Shown: positions 13,101-24,525 of the stretch, in pieces
Position numbering within the stretch: the first letter of the stretch is position 1
Layout of the letters: each line of letters opens with the position of its first letter
DNA from: Nemertoderma westbladi
Lineage: Eukaryota; Xenacoelomorpha; Nemertodermatida; Nemertodermatidae
Assembly (NCBI GenBank): GCA_032718475.1
Contig: JAUCBJ010008603.1
Span: forward strand, 1-64,000
DNA: 64,000 nt
Reading direction: 5' to 3'
Position numbers and translations under genes: made by a program
Notes under the pieces: generated by a model
The model's database searches: none
The model's input: the letters and a program-made list of their open reading frames with translations, nothing else
What the model was told of the DNA's origin: nothing

Positions 13101-16100
13101 AATATTAAATATTAAAGTTCGCATTAAATTTCGTAAATGGAACTAGTCCACGCCAACAAGTTTATATATACAACAACACTCATTTTGTTTAATAATCAAA
13201 TAAAATTGATATTTAATTATATTCATGTACCATATTGAGTAAAATGAAGAATGATTGTTAAGAAGTTAAAAATATATGTCCAGGGTTAAAAATAACCAAC
13301 TATTAGCTCGTTATATTAGGGTCGGGCTATAGTTAATATTGGGTAACCAAGAGATTTAGTATATTATGCGTTCAGAACATTTACCAGAACAATTTTAATG
13401 GGCAGAAGCTAAAAAATACGTAAGTGAACGTTTTAGTATCGGACCGCTATGTATTCCATAATGCGTTTTACTTTTAATTCTAACGAGATCGATCGTAATG
13501 GAAAGCAAGAGCTAATGAATTGATCTTCAACACCAGGATTTCCCATTTCGATATGAGCTGTAAGATTTGAGTCATTGGGTTCATTCGTATAAATGAGTAA
13601 CGATTCGATTCCTGGCAAGGATAATGACTTCCATGCGCCGACGTAACTACTGGTAAGACCTCTGTAGTTGTCCATTGGGTTACTGTGGTTCTTTATCAGG
13701 TTCACAGACTGAAACACAGAAAAGAACGGAAGACAATACTAACGGAACACACTTTAATGGATAGAGGTTTATAGTGAGTCACAGTGAGCACAGTGCGGCT
13801 CTCCGTTTAGAAATGCTGAGTATAGCCTGCTGAATAGTGAGAGTTGAGACATTTGGATTAGTGCATTCATAGTCACTACATGCTGTTTCAATTTTATCGT
13901 ATATATTTCTAGCTCTGGCATTTTTGGAGTAGTGTGTCACTGTGTCCTCCAGTTGGATTGTGTGGGTAATAGTATTGGATCTACCAGTGTTAGCTTCTCT
14001 ACATTGTTCCAGAAGTACCCCGGGGAACCAGTGGAACCAATCTATAGTCGTAGTAAACCGGTATGAATATGTAGACCTCGTCCTGCGACCATCTATCTGT
14101 ATCTCCAACTGCATTCAACTGAAAAAAAATCAATCAATACTCGTTATTGGCTCAAGGAACAACTTAACAACCTAACAACCCCCTAAATCTGTTGAAACCC
14201 CCCTAAAAGTCTTTCATATAAAAATAGCATATAGGCAAACATTAGATCAGATCTACACTCGAGTATAGAAAAATATTTTAAGTACAGAAATGAACGAAAT
14301 TAAACGCGCCTTATCGGAAAGGATTGAATCGCTGCACAGGTTGGCCAATATCATCCACTACTGCTGTGGTTGTATTCGGGTACAGAAACATTCCCTGTGA
14401 TCGCGATGGTTCCTGTATTCCGCAATATAATTTAGTCCAAATGTCACCTACACAAATTATTATCGTCGTTATTGCCTCAGTTTTGTTATTTTCCCTTCTC
14501 CATATTTGTTTAGGGAACTGCGCATCTCCGGTTCGAGAAGTCCGGCAACCACTACACGTGGAGAAAAGTCACGACAACCATCCACAATATTATAGTTGGT
14601 CGGTTGTGGATAGACCAGTCGGGAGAAATGGACATAATTAATCATAAAACAGGCGATAAATGCCACTTAAAGTATTCGGCGTACAGTTACTTTACTAGGG
14701 AAACCCCTCGTAAGGTAACGGGTATGGTCATGGATAAAGATGGAGACGCCAGGTATTTATTATATTTTATAATACATAAGACGATTAAATTATTACTCAA
14801 AGTTATATGTAGTTTTGTAGAAACCCATCTCTCAATCCCGCAATATGAATAAGCCTTATAAACTATTTTTGCTACCTAGGTATATTATTTCGGGTACATG
14901 GGATGATCACATAGAAGGTGCTAAAGTTGTCTACGGTAAACGCAAAGCGAATTCCGATGAGAAGCCAAAGTTACACACGACGCAACCACGGGTGCTGTGG
15001 CAACGAGTATACCCGCCGTAAGTAGTTGCCATTTATTCGACTAAAAGATAACCAGTGAAAAATAAAGTTAAGTTTTATTTGACCGTTAGGGATTACGCAC
15101 AAACTTATTTCCAGCGCGGTCCGCCCAGAACTTTACTCCCCAGAGGAAACTCCAGTACTCATTTAGCTACCATTTAAGGATGCAAGGCAGAGATGCGCCC
15201 TGGCTGGTCCCTTTAAAGCATTCGTGCCGAAACGAAAACTGCCCTGGCCCATGTGAGGATCGAACCCACGACCTACGGGAGATGTGAATTCAATGCAACC
15301 ACTACACCAAGGTGGCTATTTGTGTTCCCTCCATTCTCCTCAGTTTCCGGGACTAACCAGTTGATGAATACCTGACCTGTTATTGTTTACAGGTCGACCT
15401 ACGAGAAAATGTACCACTTTACCGAGTTCGCGTGCTCTCTCAATGAGCCGGAGCCGGATTGCGCTCCGACCGACTCGAGATTGCGACCCGATCAACGGAT
15501 GTTGGAGGACGGAAACTGGCAGAAATCCAACGAACAGAAGATGAGGTTGGAAGAGAAGCAGCGATTGGCTAGACGGCTTAGGGAAGCCGAGATAGCGGGA
15601 GCTGATGGAGGTGAGTCAGTGAGGAGGCCGAGATAGCGGGAGCTGTTCGGGGTGAGTTAGTGAGGCCGAGATAGCGGGAGCTGATGGAGGTGAGTCAGTG
15701 AGGAGGCCGAGATAGCGGGAGCTGATGGAGGTGAGTTAGTGAGGCGGCCGAGATAGCGGGAGCTGATCGAGGTGAGTTAGTGAGGAGGCCGAGATAGCGG
15801 TGAGCTGTTCGGGGTGAGTCAGTGAGGAGGCCGAGATAGCGGGAGGTGATCGGGGTGAGTCAGTGAGGAGGCCGAGATAGCGGGAGCTGTTCGGGGTATG
15901 TTAGTGAGGCCGAGATAGCGCGAGCTGTTCGGGGTGAGTTAGTGAGGCCGAGATAGCGGGAGCTGTTCGGGGTGAGTTAGTGAGGAGGCCGAGATAGCGG
16001 GAGCTGATGGAGGTGAGTCAGTGAGGAGGCCGAGATAGCGGGAGCTGATGGAGGTGAGTTAGTGAGGAGGCCGAGATAGCGGGAGCTGATGGAGGTGAGT

Positions 16101-19100
16101 CAGTGAGGAGGCCGAGATAGCGGGAGCTGTTCGGGGTGAGTTAGTGAGGCCGAGATAGCGGGAGGTGATCGAGGTGAGTTAGTGAGGAGGCCGAGATAGC
16201 GAGAGCTGATGGAGGTGAGTTAGTGAGGAGGCCGAGATAGCGGGAGCTGATGGAGGTGAGTCAGTGAGGAGGCCGAGATAGCGGGAGCTGTTCGGGGTGA
16301 GTTAGTGAGGCCGAGATAGCGGGAGGTGTTCGGGGTGAATTAGTGAGGAGGCCGAGATAGCGGGAGCTGTTCGGGGTGAGTTAGCAAGGAGGCCGAGATA
16401 GCGGGAGGTGATCGAGGTGAATTAGTGAGGAGGCCGAGATAGCGGGAGCTGTTCGGGGTGAGTTAGTGAGGCCGAGATAGCGGGAGCTGATCGGGGTGAG
16501 TTAGTGAGGAGGCCGAGATAGCGGGAGCTGATGGAGGTGAGTTAGTGAGGAGGCCGAGATAGCGGGAGCTGTTCGGGGTGAGTTAGTGAGGCCGAGATAG
16601 CGGGAGCTGTTCGGGGTGAGTTAGTGAGGCCGAGATAGCGGGAGCTGATCGAGGTGAGTTAGTGAGGAGGCCGAGATAGCGGGAGCTGTTCGGGGTCAGT
16701 TAGTGAGGCCGAAATAGCGGGAGCTGATGGAGGTGAGTTAGTGAGGAGGCCGAGATAGCGGAAGGTGTTCGGGGTGAGTTAGTGAGGAGGCCGAGATAGC
16801 GGGAGCTGTTCGGGGTGAGTTAGTGAGGCCGAGATAGCGGGAGCTGATCGGGGTGAGTTAGTGAGGAGGCCGAGATAGCGGGAGCTGATGGAGGTGAGTT
16901 AGTGAGGAGGCCGAGATAGCGGAAGGTGTTCGGGGTGAGTTAGTGAGGAGGCCGAGATAGCGGGAGCTGATGGAGGTGAGTTAGTGAGGAGGCCGAGATA
17001 GCGGAAGGTGTTCGGGGTGAGTTAGTGAGGAGGCCGAGATAGCGGGAGCTGTTCGGGGTGAGTTAGTGAGGCCGAGATAGCGGGAGCTGATCGGGGTGAG
17101 TTAGTGAGGAGGCCGAGATAGCGGGAGCTGATGGAGGTGAGTTAGTGAGGAGGCCGAGATAGCGGGAGCTGATGGAGGTGAGTTAGTGAGGAGGCCGAGA
17201 TAGCGGGAGCTGTTCGGGGTGAGTTAGTGAGGAGGCCGAGATAGCGGGAGCTGTTCGGGGTGAGTTAGTGAGGAGGCCGAGATAGCGGGAGCTGATGGAG
17301 GTGAGTTAGTGAGGAGGCCGAGATAGCGGGAGCTGTTCGGGGTGAGTTAGTGAGGCCGAGAGAGCGGGAGCTGTTCGGGGTGAGTTAGTGAGGCCGAGAT
17401 AGCGGGAGCTGATCGAGGTGAGTTAGTGAGGCCGAGATAGCGGGAGCTGTTCGGGGTGAGTTAGTGAGGAGGCTGAGATAGCGGGAGCTGATGGAGGTGA
17501 GTTAGTGAGGAGGCCGAGATAGCGGGAGCTGTTCGGGGTGAGTTAGTGAGGAGGCTGAGATAGCGGGAGCTGTTCGGGGTGAGTTAGTGAGGAGGCCGAG
17601 ATAGCGGGAGCTGATGGAGGTGAGTTAGTGAGGAGGCCGAGATAGCGGGAGCTGATGGAGGTGAGTTAGTGAGGAAGCCGAGATAGCCGGAGCTGATGGA
17701 GGTGAGTTAGTGAGGAGGCCGAGATAGCGGGAGGTGAGTCAGTGAGGAGGCCGAGATAGCGGGAGCTGTTCGGGGTGAGTTAGTGAGGCCGAGATAGCGG
17801 GAGCTGATGGAGGTGAGTCAGTGAGGAGGCCGAGATAGCGGGAGCTGTTCGGGGTGAGTTAGTGAGGAGGCCGAGATAGCGGGAGCTGTACGGGGTGAGT
17901 TAGTGAGGAGGCCGAGATAGCGGGAGCTGATGGAGGTGAGTTAGTGAGGAGGCCGAGATAGCGGGAGCTGATGGAGGTGAGTTAGTGAGGAAGCCGAGAT
18001 AGCGGGAGCTGTTCGGGGTGAGTTAGTGAGGAGGCTGAGATAGCGGGAGCTGTTCGGGGTGAGTCAGTGAGGAGGCCGAGATAGCGGGAGGTGATCGGGG
18101 TGAGTCAGTGAGGAGGCCGGGATAGCGGGAGCTGATGGAGGTGAGTTAGTGAGGAAGCCGAGATAGCGGGAGGTGAGTCAGTGAGGAGGCCGAGATAGCG
18201 GGAGCTGTTCGGGGTGAGTTAGTGAGGTGGCCGGGATAGCGGGAGGTGAGTCAGTGAGGAGGCCGAGATAGCGGGAGCTGTTCGGGGTGAGTTAGTGAGG
18301 CCGAGATAGCGGGAGGTGATCGAGGTGAGTTAGTGAGGAGGCCGAGATAGCGGGAGCTGTTCGGGGTGAGTTAGTGAGGAGGCCGAGATAGCGGGAGGTG
18401 TTCGGGGTGAGTTAGTGAGGAGGCCGAGATAGCGGGAGCTGATGGAGGTGAGTTAGTGAGGAGGCCGAGATAGCGGGAGCTGTTCGGGGTGAGTTAGTGA
18501 GGCCGAGATAGCGGGAGCTGTTCGGGGTGCGTTAGTGAGGAGGCCGAGATAGCGGGAGCTGATGGAGGTGAGTTAGTGAGGAGGCCGAGATAGCGGGAGC
18601 TGTTCGGGGTGAGTTAGTGAGGTGGCCGGGATAGCGGGAGGTGATCGAGGTGAGTTAGTGAGGTGGCCGAGATAGCGGGAGCTGTTCGGGGTGAGTTAGT
18701 GAGGAGGCCGAGATAGCGGGAGCTGTACGGGGTGAGTTAGTGAGGAGGCCGAGATAGCGGGAGCTGATGGAGGTGAGTTAGTGAGAAGGCCGAGATAGCG
18801 GGAGCTGATGGAGGTGAGTTAGTGAGGAGGCCGAGATAGCGGGAGCTGTTCGGGGTGAGTTAGCAAGGAGGCCGAGATAGCGGGAGGTGATCGAGGTGAG
18901 TTAGTGAGGAGGCCGAGATAGCGGGAGGTGATCGAGGTGAGTTAGTGAGGCCGAGATAGCGGGAGCTGATCGAGGTGAGTTAGTGAGGTGGCCGGGATAG
19001 CGGGAGCTGATGGAGGTGAGTCAGTGAGGAGGCCGAGATAGCGGGAGCTGTTCGGGGTGAGTTAGTGAGGCCGAGATAGCGGGAGCTGTTCGGGATGAGT

Positions 19101-21686
19101 TAGTGAGGCCGAGATAGCGGGAGCTGATCGGGATGAGTTAGTGAGGCCGAGATAGCGGGAGCTGATCGAGGTGAGTTAGTGAGGCCGAGATAGCGGGAGG
19201 TGATCGAGGTGAGTTAGTGAGGAGGCCGAGATAGCGGGAGCTGTTCGGGATGAGTTAGTGAGGCCGAGATAGCGGGAGCTGATCGAGGTGAGTTAGTGAG
19301 GCCGAGATAGCGGGAGCTGTTCCAGGTGAGTTAGTGAGGCCGAGATAGCGGGAGCTGTTCGGGGTGAGTTAGTGAGGAGGCCGAGATAGCGGGAGCTGAT
19401 GGAGGTGAGTCAGTGAGGAGATAGCGGGAGCTGTTCGGGTTGAGTAAGTGAGGCCTCTCAATCAATCACACAGCTTACGTCGCTCTCAACCAATCAATCA
19501 CACAACTCACTTTGCTCTCAATCAATCACACAGCTCACTTTGCTTTCAACCAATCACACAACTCACTTCGCTCTCAACCAATCAATCACACAGCTCACTT
19601 TGCTCTCAATCAATCACACAACTCACTTTGATCTCAATCAATCACACAGCTTACTTCGCTCTCAACCAATCAATCACACAGCTTACTTTGCTTTCATCCA
19701 ATCACACAGCTCACTTTGCTCTCAACCAATCACACAACTCACATTGCTCTCAACCAATCAATCACACCGATTACTTTACTTTCAACCAATCACACAGCTC
19801 ACTTTGCTCTCAATCAATCACACAGCTTACTTCGCTCTCAACCAATCAATCACACAGCTTACTTTGCTTTCAACCAATCACACAGCTCACTTTGCTCTCA
19901 ACCAATCACACAACTCACTTTGCTCTAAACCAATCAATCACACAGCTTACTTTACTCTCAATCAATCACACAGCTTACTTCGTTCTCAACCAATCAATCA
20001 CACAGCTTACTTTACTCTCAATCAATCACACAGCTTACTTCGCTCTCAACCAATCAATCACACAGCTCACTTTGCTTTCAACCAATCACACAGCTCACTT
20101 TGCTCTCAACCAATCACACAACTGACTTTCCTCTCAACCAATCAATCACACAGCTTACTTTACTCTCAATCAATCACACAGCTTACTTCGTTCTCAACCA
20201 ATCAATCACACAGCTTACTTTACTCTCAATCAATCACACAGCTTACTTCGCTCTCAACCAATCAATCACACAGCTCACTTTGCTTTCAACCAATCACACA
20301 GCTCACTTTGCTCTCAACCAATCACACAACTGACTTTCCTCTCAACCAATCAATCACACAGCTCACTTTACTCTCAATCAATCACACAGCTCACTTTGCT
20401 CTCAACCAATCAATCACACAGCTTACTTTGCTTTCAACCAATCACACAGCTCACTTTGCTTTCAACCAATCACACAGCTCACTTTGCTCTCAACCAATCA
20501 CACAGCTCACTTTACTCTCAATCAATCACACAGCTTACTACGCTCTCAACCAATCAATCACACAGCTTACTTTGCTTTCAACCAATCACACAGCTCACTT
20601 TGCTCTCAACCAATCACACAACTCACTTTGCTCTCAACCAATCAATCACACAGCTTACTTTGCTTTCAACCAATCACACAGCTCACTTTGCTCTCAACCA
20701 ATCACACAACTCACTTTGCTCTCAACCAATCAATCACACAGCTTACTTTACTCTCAATTAATCACACAGCTTACTTCGTTCTCAACCAATCAATCACACA
20801 GTTTACTTTACTCTCAATCAATCACACAGCTTACTTCGCTCTCAACCAATCAATCACACAGCTCACTTTGCTTTCAACCAATCACACAGCTCACTTTGCT
20901 CTCAACCAATCACACAACTCACTTTCCTCTCAACCAATCAATCACACAGCTCACTTTACTCTCAATCAATCACACAGCTTACTTCGCTCTCAACCAATCA
21001 ATCACACAGCTCACTTTGCTTTCAACCAATCACACAGCTCACTTTGCTCTCAACCAATCACACAGCTTACTTTACTCTCAATCAATCACACAGCTCTCAA
21101 CCAATCAATCACACAACTCACTTTGCTCTCAATCAATCACACAACTCACTTTGCTCTCAATCAATCACACAGCTCACTTTGCTCTCAACCAATCACACAG
21201 CTAACTTTGCTCTCAACCAATCACACAGCTTACTTCGCTCTCAACCAATCAATCACACAACTCACTTTGCTCTCAACCAATCAATCACACAGTTCACTTT
21301 GCTTTCAACCAATCAATCACACAGCTAACTTTGCTCTCAACCAAACAATCACACAGCTCACTTTACTCTCAATCAATCACACAGCTCACTTTACTCTCAA
21401 TCAATCACACAGCTTACTTTACTCTCAATCAATCACACAGCTTACTTTACTCTCAATCAATCACACAGCTTACTTTACTCTCAATCAATCACACAGCTTA
21501 CTTTCGAGACTTTCACAGACATTTGAACCAATTTTATATGCAGGGCGTATTTCTGGAGATTGGGAGCCGACTTGGTTTCAGAAACAACTTGACCCCCAAA
21601 CTGGCAGCATTATACACAAGTTTAGCGGCGACTATTGGGATTGCAAGCAAAAGCAGCATTGGCAGAAATGCCCCAGTATATTCTAG
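7149..21686 (+). CDS. OSBP: Oxysterol-binding protein (OSBP family), ten 3' exons, N terminus not in view
   Basis: Exons: 7149-7317, 7793-7898, 10314-10452, 11117-11311, 12565-12813, 12958-13074, 14514-14752, 14880-15017, 15393-15610, 21544-21686. All phases agree, giving 570 residues plus stop. In order: a helical segment with RDQ-type and LEETIEVLAKQH sequence as in OSBP; a FFAT-like motif with an acidic flank (EFYDAFQ, residues 71-77) that in the family binds ER VAP proteins; LWSTMKNCIGKELSKIPMP; then the ligand-binding ORD with the family signature EQVSHHPP at 285-292; HNIIVGRLWIDQSGE; PTDSRLRPDQR; and a C terminus ending CPSIF. The family exchanges sterol and PI4P at ER-Golgi contacts. 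Exon 1 starts with an acceptor, so 5' exons are missing. No PH-domain sequence was found between 3849 and 7148. Introns hold tandem arrays, LINE and SINE fragments. ATTAAA occurs near 21812 and 21892. Confidence 0.94.
7318..7792 (+). other. OSBP intron between visible exons 1 and 2
   Basis: 475 bp, donor A/GTAAGT, acceptor TTTTCTAG. AT-rich; nothing else recognised. Confidence 0.8.
7894..9503 (+). repeat. 31/26-bp tandem array starting at the OSBP exon 2 donor, about 54 copies
   Basis: Exon 2 ends CACAG at 7898 and the intron begins GTGAGATAGCC. The array repeats exactly this junction: each unit has GAGCACAG/GTG(A or T)GATAGCC. There are two unit lengths, 31 bp and a 26-bp form lacking five bases (CTGTA). 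The donor is therefore copied roughly 54 times in sense orientation. Open frames on the minus strand here are artefacts of the repeat. Confidence 0.95.
9504..10313. other. Remainder of OSBP intron 2, with a LINE fragment
   Basis: After the array there is a minus-strand LINE fragment (9660-9920), then AT-rich DNA. Two copies of CTTTACAGACGTA lie at about 10274 and 10307. Only the second (exon start 10314) keeps the OSBP frame open; the first runs into a stop. Confidence 0.6.
9660..9920 (-). mobile_element. LINE reverse-transcriptase C-terminal fragment
   Basis: Read on the minus strand, the sequence gives RLRFAGHC-like, VLWQPHG and DTGL-type motifs in the order found at the C terminus of many animal LINE polyproteins, with an internal stop. 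It resembles the + strand fragment at 11941-12483. Only this short piece remains. Confidence 0.6.
10640..11010. mobile_element. Probable dispersed repeat in OSBP intron 3, ending at a 22-base C run
   Basis: A segment beginning near GGGGGTTTTCGGGGTCGCTG, followed by a (GTCT)n stretch with an imperfect inverted partner (AGACAGATTGGCAGACAGA), then AT-rich DNA and 22 C at 10973-10994. The make-up looks like a non-coding dispersed element. The family is not identified. Confidence 0.35.
11620..12483 (+). pseudogene. Degenerate LINE reverse transcriptase, internally deleted
   Basis: In OSBP intron 4. One frame near 11640-11830 reads YGIPEVIVAGIGLLY, VLSPDGETEF and then DDIVLLSKT, typical of LINE reverse transcriptases. 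The stretch normally found between the F.I segment and the catalytic DD is gone, so it appears deleted in frame. After further breaks, 11941-12483 is open for about 180 residues with IWKS, FLYGGETWTL, RRLRFSGHCWR and GRPAITYIDQLERDT, the C-terminal region of the same protein type. The 5' part is missing. It is a dead copy. Confidence 0.85.
13075..14513. other. OSBP intron 6 with unassigned minus-strand open frames
   Basis: Minus-strand frames at 13433-13717 and 13779-14114 are open for 90-110 codons with fairly balanced composition. A good acceptor (TCTGTGTTTCAG on the minus strand) precedes codon CAG/TCT at 13708. No donor I tried joins the two in frame, and neither matches a family I know. 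They could be a nested gene, a pseudogene or part of a transposon. Confidence 0.2.
15115..15316 (-). mobile_element. tRNA-derived SINE in OSBP intron 8
   Basis: On the minus strand the sequence starts GCCACCTTGGTGTAGTGGTT, an A-box-like segment, and about 45 bp later has GTGGGTTCGATCCTCAC, a B box inside a five-pair T stem. The acceptor arms pair only partly, so it is not a good functional tRNA. An unrelated tail follows. This is the usual layout of a tRNA-derived SINE; the left boundary is approximate. Confidence 0.6.
15586..19445 (+). repeat. 41/38-bp tandem array made from the OSBP exon 9 end and donor, about 96 copies
   Basis: The last 25 coding bases of exon 9 (15586-15610) plus the donor GTGAGTCAGTGAGGAG form the unit, repeated about 96 times with small variants (GATGGAG, GTTCGGG, GATCGAG before GTGAGT). 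Units are 41 bp, or 38 bp when one GAG is missing. Real coding sequence of the upstream exon is thus tandemly copied into the intron with its splice donor. The exon end at 15610 is chosen as the first donor; phase 1 agrees with the next exon. Confidence 0.95.
19455..21505 (+). repeat. 28/32-bp tandem array filling the 3' part of OSBP intron 9, about 70 copies
   Basis: Units of the form AATCACACAGCTCACTTTGC plus TCTCAACC, with an optional extra AATC, giving 28 or 32 bp. Each unit has a pyrimidine-rich stretch followed by CACACAG, weakly acceptor-like. The array ends about 38 bp before the true acceptor TATATGCAG at 21543. Several long + strand open frames here are artefacts. Confidence 0.92.
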
Positions 21687-22019
21687 AGAATTCTATTAAC
21701 GCAGTATTATTATATAGGATTTAATGATAATTTCACTCATTCTGTCTATCGTCTTATAATTAGTATTTTGAGTTTTGTCACATATTATTTTATTAGTTAT
21801 AAATGTAGTGAAATTAAAACTATTGTGTAATGTTATTATATTATTTGAATACAAATATATCACATTCTGTCAATGATACTTGCCGATCACTATATTAAAC
21901 TATTTAATTTAATTTAATTTGTTTTTTTCCCTAACCCCCCCACCCCCTCGAAAATTATATTTTCTAAAAGTACCTAAAATTTTCATTCATTTCAACCATG
22001 TAACCCGCCAATGTTCTAA
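21687..22019 (+). other. OSBP 3' flank
   Basis: AT-rich DNA after the stop codon, with ATTAAA variants near 21812 and 21892 that could serve polyadenylation. Nothing else recognised. Confidence 0.5.
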
Positions 22020-22400
22020 TGAACTGAGGAGCCGTTGGGCTCCCTCTAGTGATTCTGAGAGTACTCCTATAGTCATCAGCAAAGTCTAGATCAGTTAGGT
22101 ACAATACTCCTAGTCATCAGCAAAGTCTAGATCAGTTAGGTACAATACTCCTAGTCATCAGCAAAGTCTAGATCAGTTAGGTATAGTACTCCTAGTCATC
22201 AGCAAAGTCTAGATCAGTTAGGTACAATACTCCTAGTCATCAGCAAAGTCTAGATCAGTTAGGTATAGTACTCCTAGTCATCAGCAAAGTCTAGATCAGT
22301 TATGTACTTGGCAGGATTTCCTTGACTTCTGGAGCCAGTAAGTGGAGTCTAAAGTAAGATGTCTCCATCATCATTATGGTGATCGCAGAACATACTGTAG
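22020..22400 (-). mobile_element. LINE fragment with a tandemly repeated reverse-transcriptase motif
   Basis: Read on the minus strand, the segment around 22062-22110 encodes LTDLDFADD, the catalytic core signature of LINE reverse transcriptases. The flanks resemble the LINE copy at 26471-26749. Within it, a 41-bp piece is repeated six times (22062-22307). It is not coding as a whole. Confidence 0.6.
22062..22307. repeat. 41-bp tandem repeat, six copies
   Basis: Unit ACTCCTAGTCATCAGCAAAG plus 21 further bases, nearly identical in all six copies; the first has a small insertion. The unit overlaps the LINE DLDFADD codons on the minus strand. Confidence 0.95.
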
Positions 22401-23090
22401 TTTCCACGAAACAACTAGATTCCACGAAAAGGTGGTCATCAGCTTGAGTTTTCCTATAATTAGTACTGAACACTGAAACTGAAATTAAAATCCGAAAGTG
22501 AAATTCAAGTTAAAAAATTTCAGTCTATGATTATCATAATTCAGCAGTTATTTATATTCAACTGAATCAATCTAACTACTGTACAACAGTTGTTGTAAAC
22601 GATTTGAAATGTAACTGAAATTCTTTGAATTAAATTTTAGTGTTCAGTACTACATAATATTGTAATCCAAACCATATTTACTCGTTACCTCACGTTTATT
22701 CTTAATAAATTTCCCGTCAAATTGTGACATTTGAAAACTGTGGCTGTGAAACATTAATTACATAATTTAGCTTTATAAGATTATAAGTAAGTTCAAATTA
22801 AAATAACACACCAATAATATACAATAATGCACCCAACATAATTATATTTATTTCGCTAACTACATCCAAAGGCACAGTTATCGGTGTAGCTTAAAATGCA
22901 CACAGGTAAAAAGTCTCTGTTGGTTGGTTCGACAAGTAAACATTTATTTTTATCAAATTTTCTGGCAACCATACAAATATATTCAAAATTCGATGTAGAT
23001 TCCAAAGGCGCAAATTTTTCAAAATTTGGCCCATTTTTTGTTCGTTTGAAATTTTTCTCCACCTCTTTGAAATTCCGAAAATCCCGCTGA

Positions 23091-23415
23091 CATCACCTGA
23101 CCCTAATCCCTAATCACCTGACCCTAATCACCTGACCCTAATCCCTAATCACCTGACCCTAATCCCTAATCACCTGACCCTAATCCCTAATCACCTGACC
23201 CTAATCCCTAATCACCTGACCCTAATCCCTATTCACCTGACCCTAATCCCTAATCACCTGACCATAATCCCTAATCACCTGACCCTAATCCCTAATCACC
23301 TGACCCTAATCCCTAATCACCTGACCCTAATCCCTAATCACCTGACCCTAATCCCTAATCACCTGACCCTAATCCCTAATCACCTGACCCTAATCACCTG
23401 ACCCTAATCCTTCAA
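23091..23415. repeat. 21-bp tandem array resembling CCCTAA telomeric sequence, about 15 copies
   Basis: Unit CACCTGACCCTAATCCCTAA plus T. Each unit holds CCCTAATCCCTAAT, close to the complement of TTAGGG repeats but with a fixed CACCTGA insert. It is therefore a minisatellite rather than true telomere. Confidence 0.9.
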
Positions 23416-23697
23416 AACTTAATTAATCATTAATGAATCACCTTTTATATTGGATCTTTGATTTCCAGATCAGTTTACACCTTTCGCGATATTGCGGAGG
23501 TCATTTTATTCATGTTACTTTTTCTCGAGATCTGTAAATCCAATTGCCATGACATTTTAGACCCTTATACAGAATTTCGAGCTGTACAAGTCTCTTCGAG
23601 CAGTACAAGTGGAACCTCATCAAATATTGCAAGAGTGGCCTATGGGAACATTTTTTGAAAAAAAAACTTTTTTTCATAAATGGGCAATTCCATGGTA

Positions 23698-24525
23698 TCG
23701 GACGTTACGGACATTCTCGATTTTTGAATGTTTTTCTTTAAATTTACGTTTAAATTATTTATTTATTTAATTTATTTATAAATCTTTCAGAATATCGCAA
23801 ATACCCTGCATTGGGAAACATTAGGCCTATTCTTCTTAAACAGTTGACTTTTAAAAAGGTGTCGGACTTTACAAAAATAGGACACTTTTTATTGTACATA
23901 TTTTACTTTTGATTGCAATTAATGCCGAAGACTGGGTATGTTATTATTTTTGGGCTCAAAATGTAGCTCAACTATTCTATTTTTCGCAGATCTTTTGAAG
24001 CCAACATTTGCAATTCAAAGTTGTGCGGAATGGCGTCGGACGTTACGTGTTGGACGTTACATAAAACTGAGCAATATTTAGCCACCTCTGTCGGCTTTAT
24101 TTTTCGTCTTGGGAATGTACTCTAGATATCATTAGAACCGCCTTCATCTGCAGATTCCGAATCTGAAAACCGTTTTAATTTTCACCAATAATTGCTAAGG
24201 TGTAAATTTTGAGTCGAAAATCGCAATTATTGAAACCTATGTTTATTTAGTTATGCATTTTACACTATACACTGCAATTTAGACTTTAAATACATTAAAT
24301 AATAATAGTGTCGGACGTTACAATGTGTCGGACGTTACAATGTGTCGGACGTTACAAACTTCATTCACTGAAATCACAGCCTTTATGGTAGCCTGGAGTG
24401 CTGTAAATGGCACAAGAGACGCCATCTTATGTCGGCATTGAGTCATTTTAATTTCGATATGGTTTGCCAAACAATAGAGAAGTAATTGAGAAAAAATGTA
24501 AAAAAAAAGTGTCGGACGTTACAAT
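23698..24525. repeat. Dispersed TCGGACGTTAC motif cluster
   Basis: The 11-mer TCGGACGTTAC or a one-base variant occurs repeatedly between 23698 and 24525, including three in a row at about 24308-24356 spaced 18 bp. It stands out in otherwise AT-rich DNA inside the inverted-repeat element. Confidence 0.7.

Noticed and set aside
13433-14114. Nested two-exon gene on the minus strand in OSBP intron 6
   Set aside because: The candidate donors leave phase 2 while the acceptor needs phase 0, and no family is recognised; kept only as a low-confidence note.
19448-21699. Repetitive + strand frames (Ser/Gln/Leu/Thr-rich)
   Set aside because: Products of the 28/32-bp array. Only the final exon 21544-21686 is real coding sequence.
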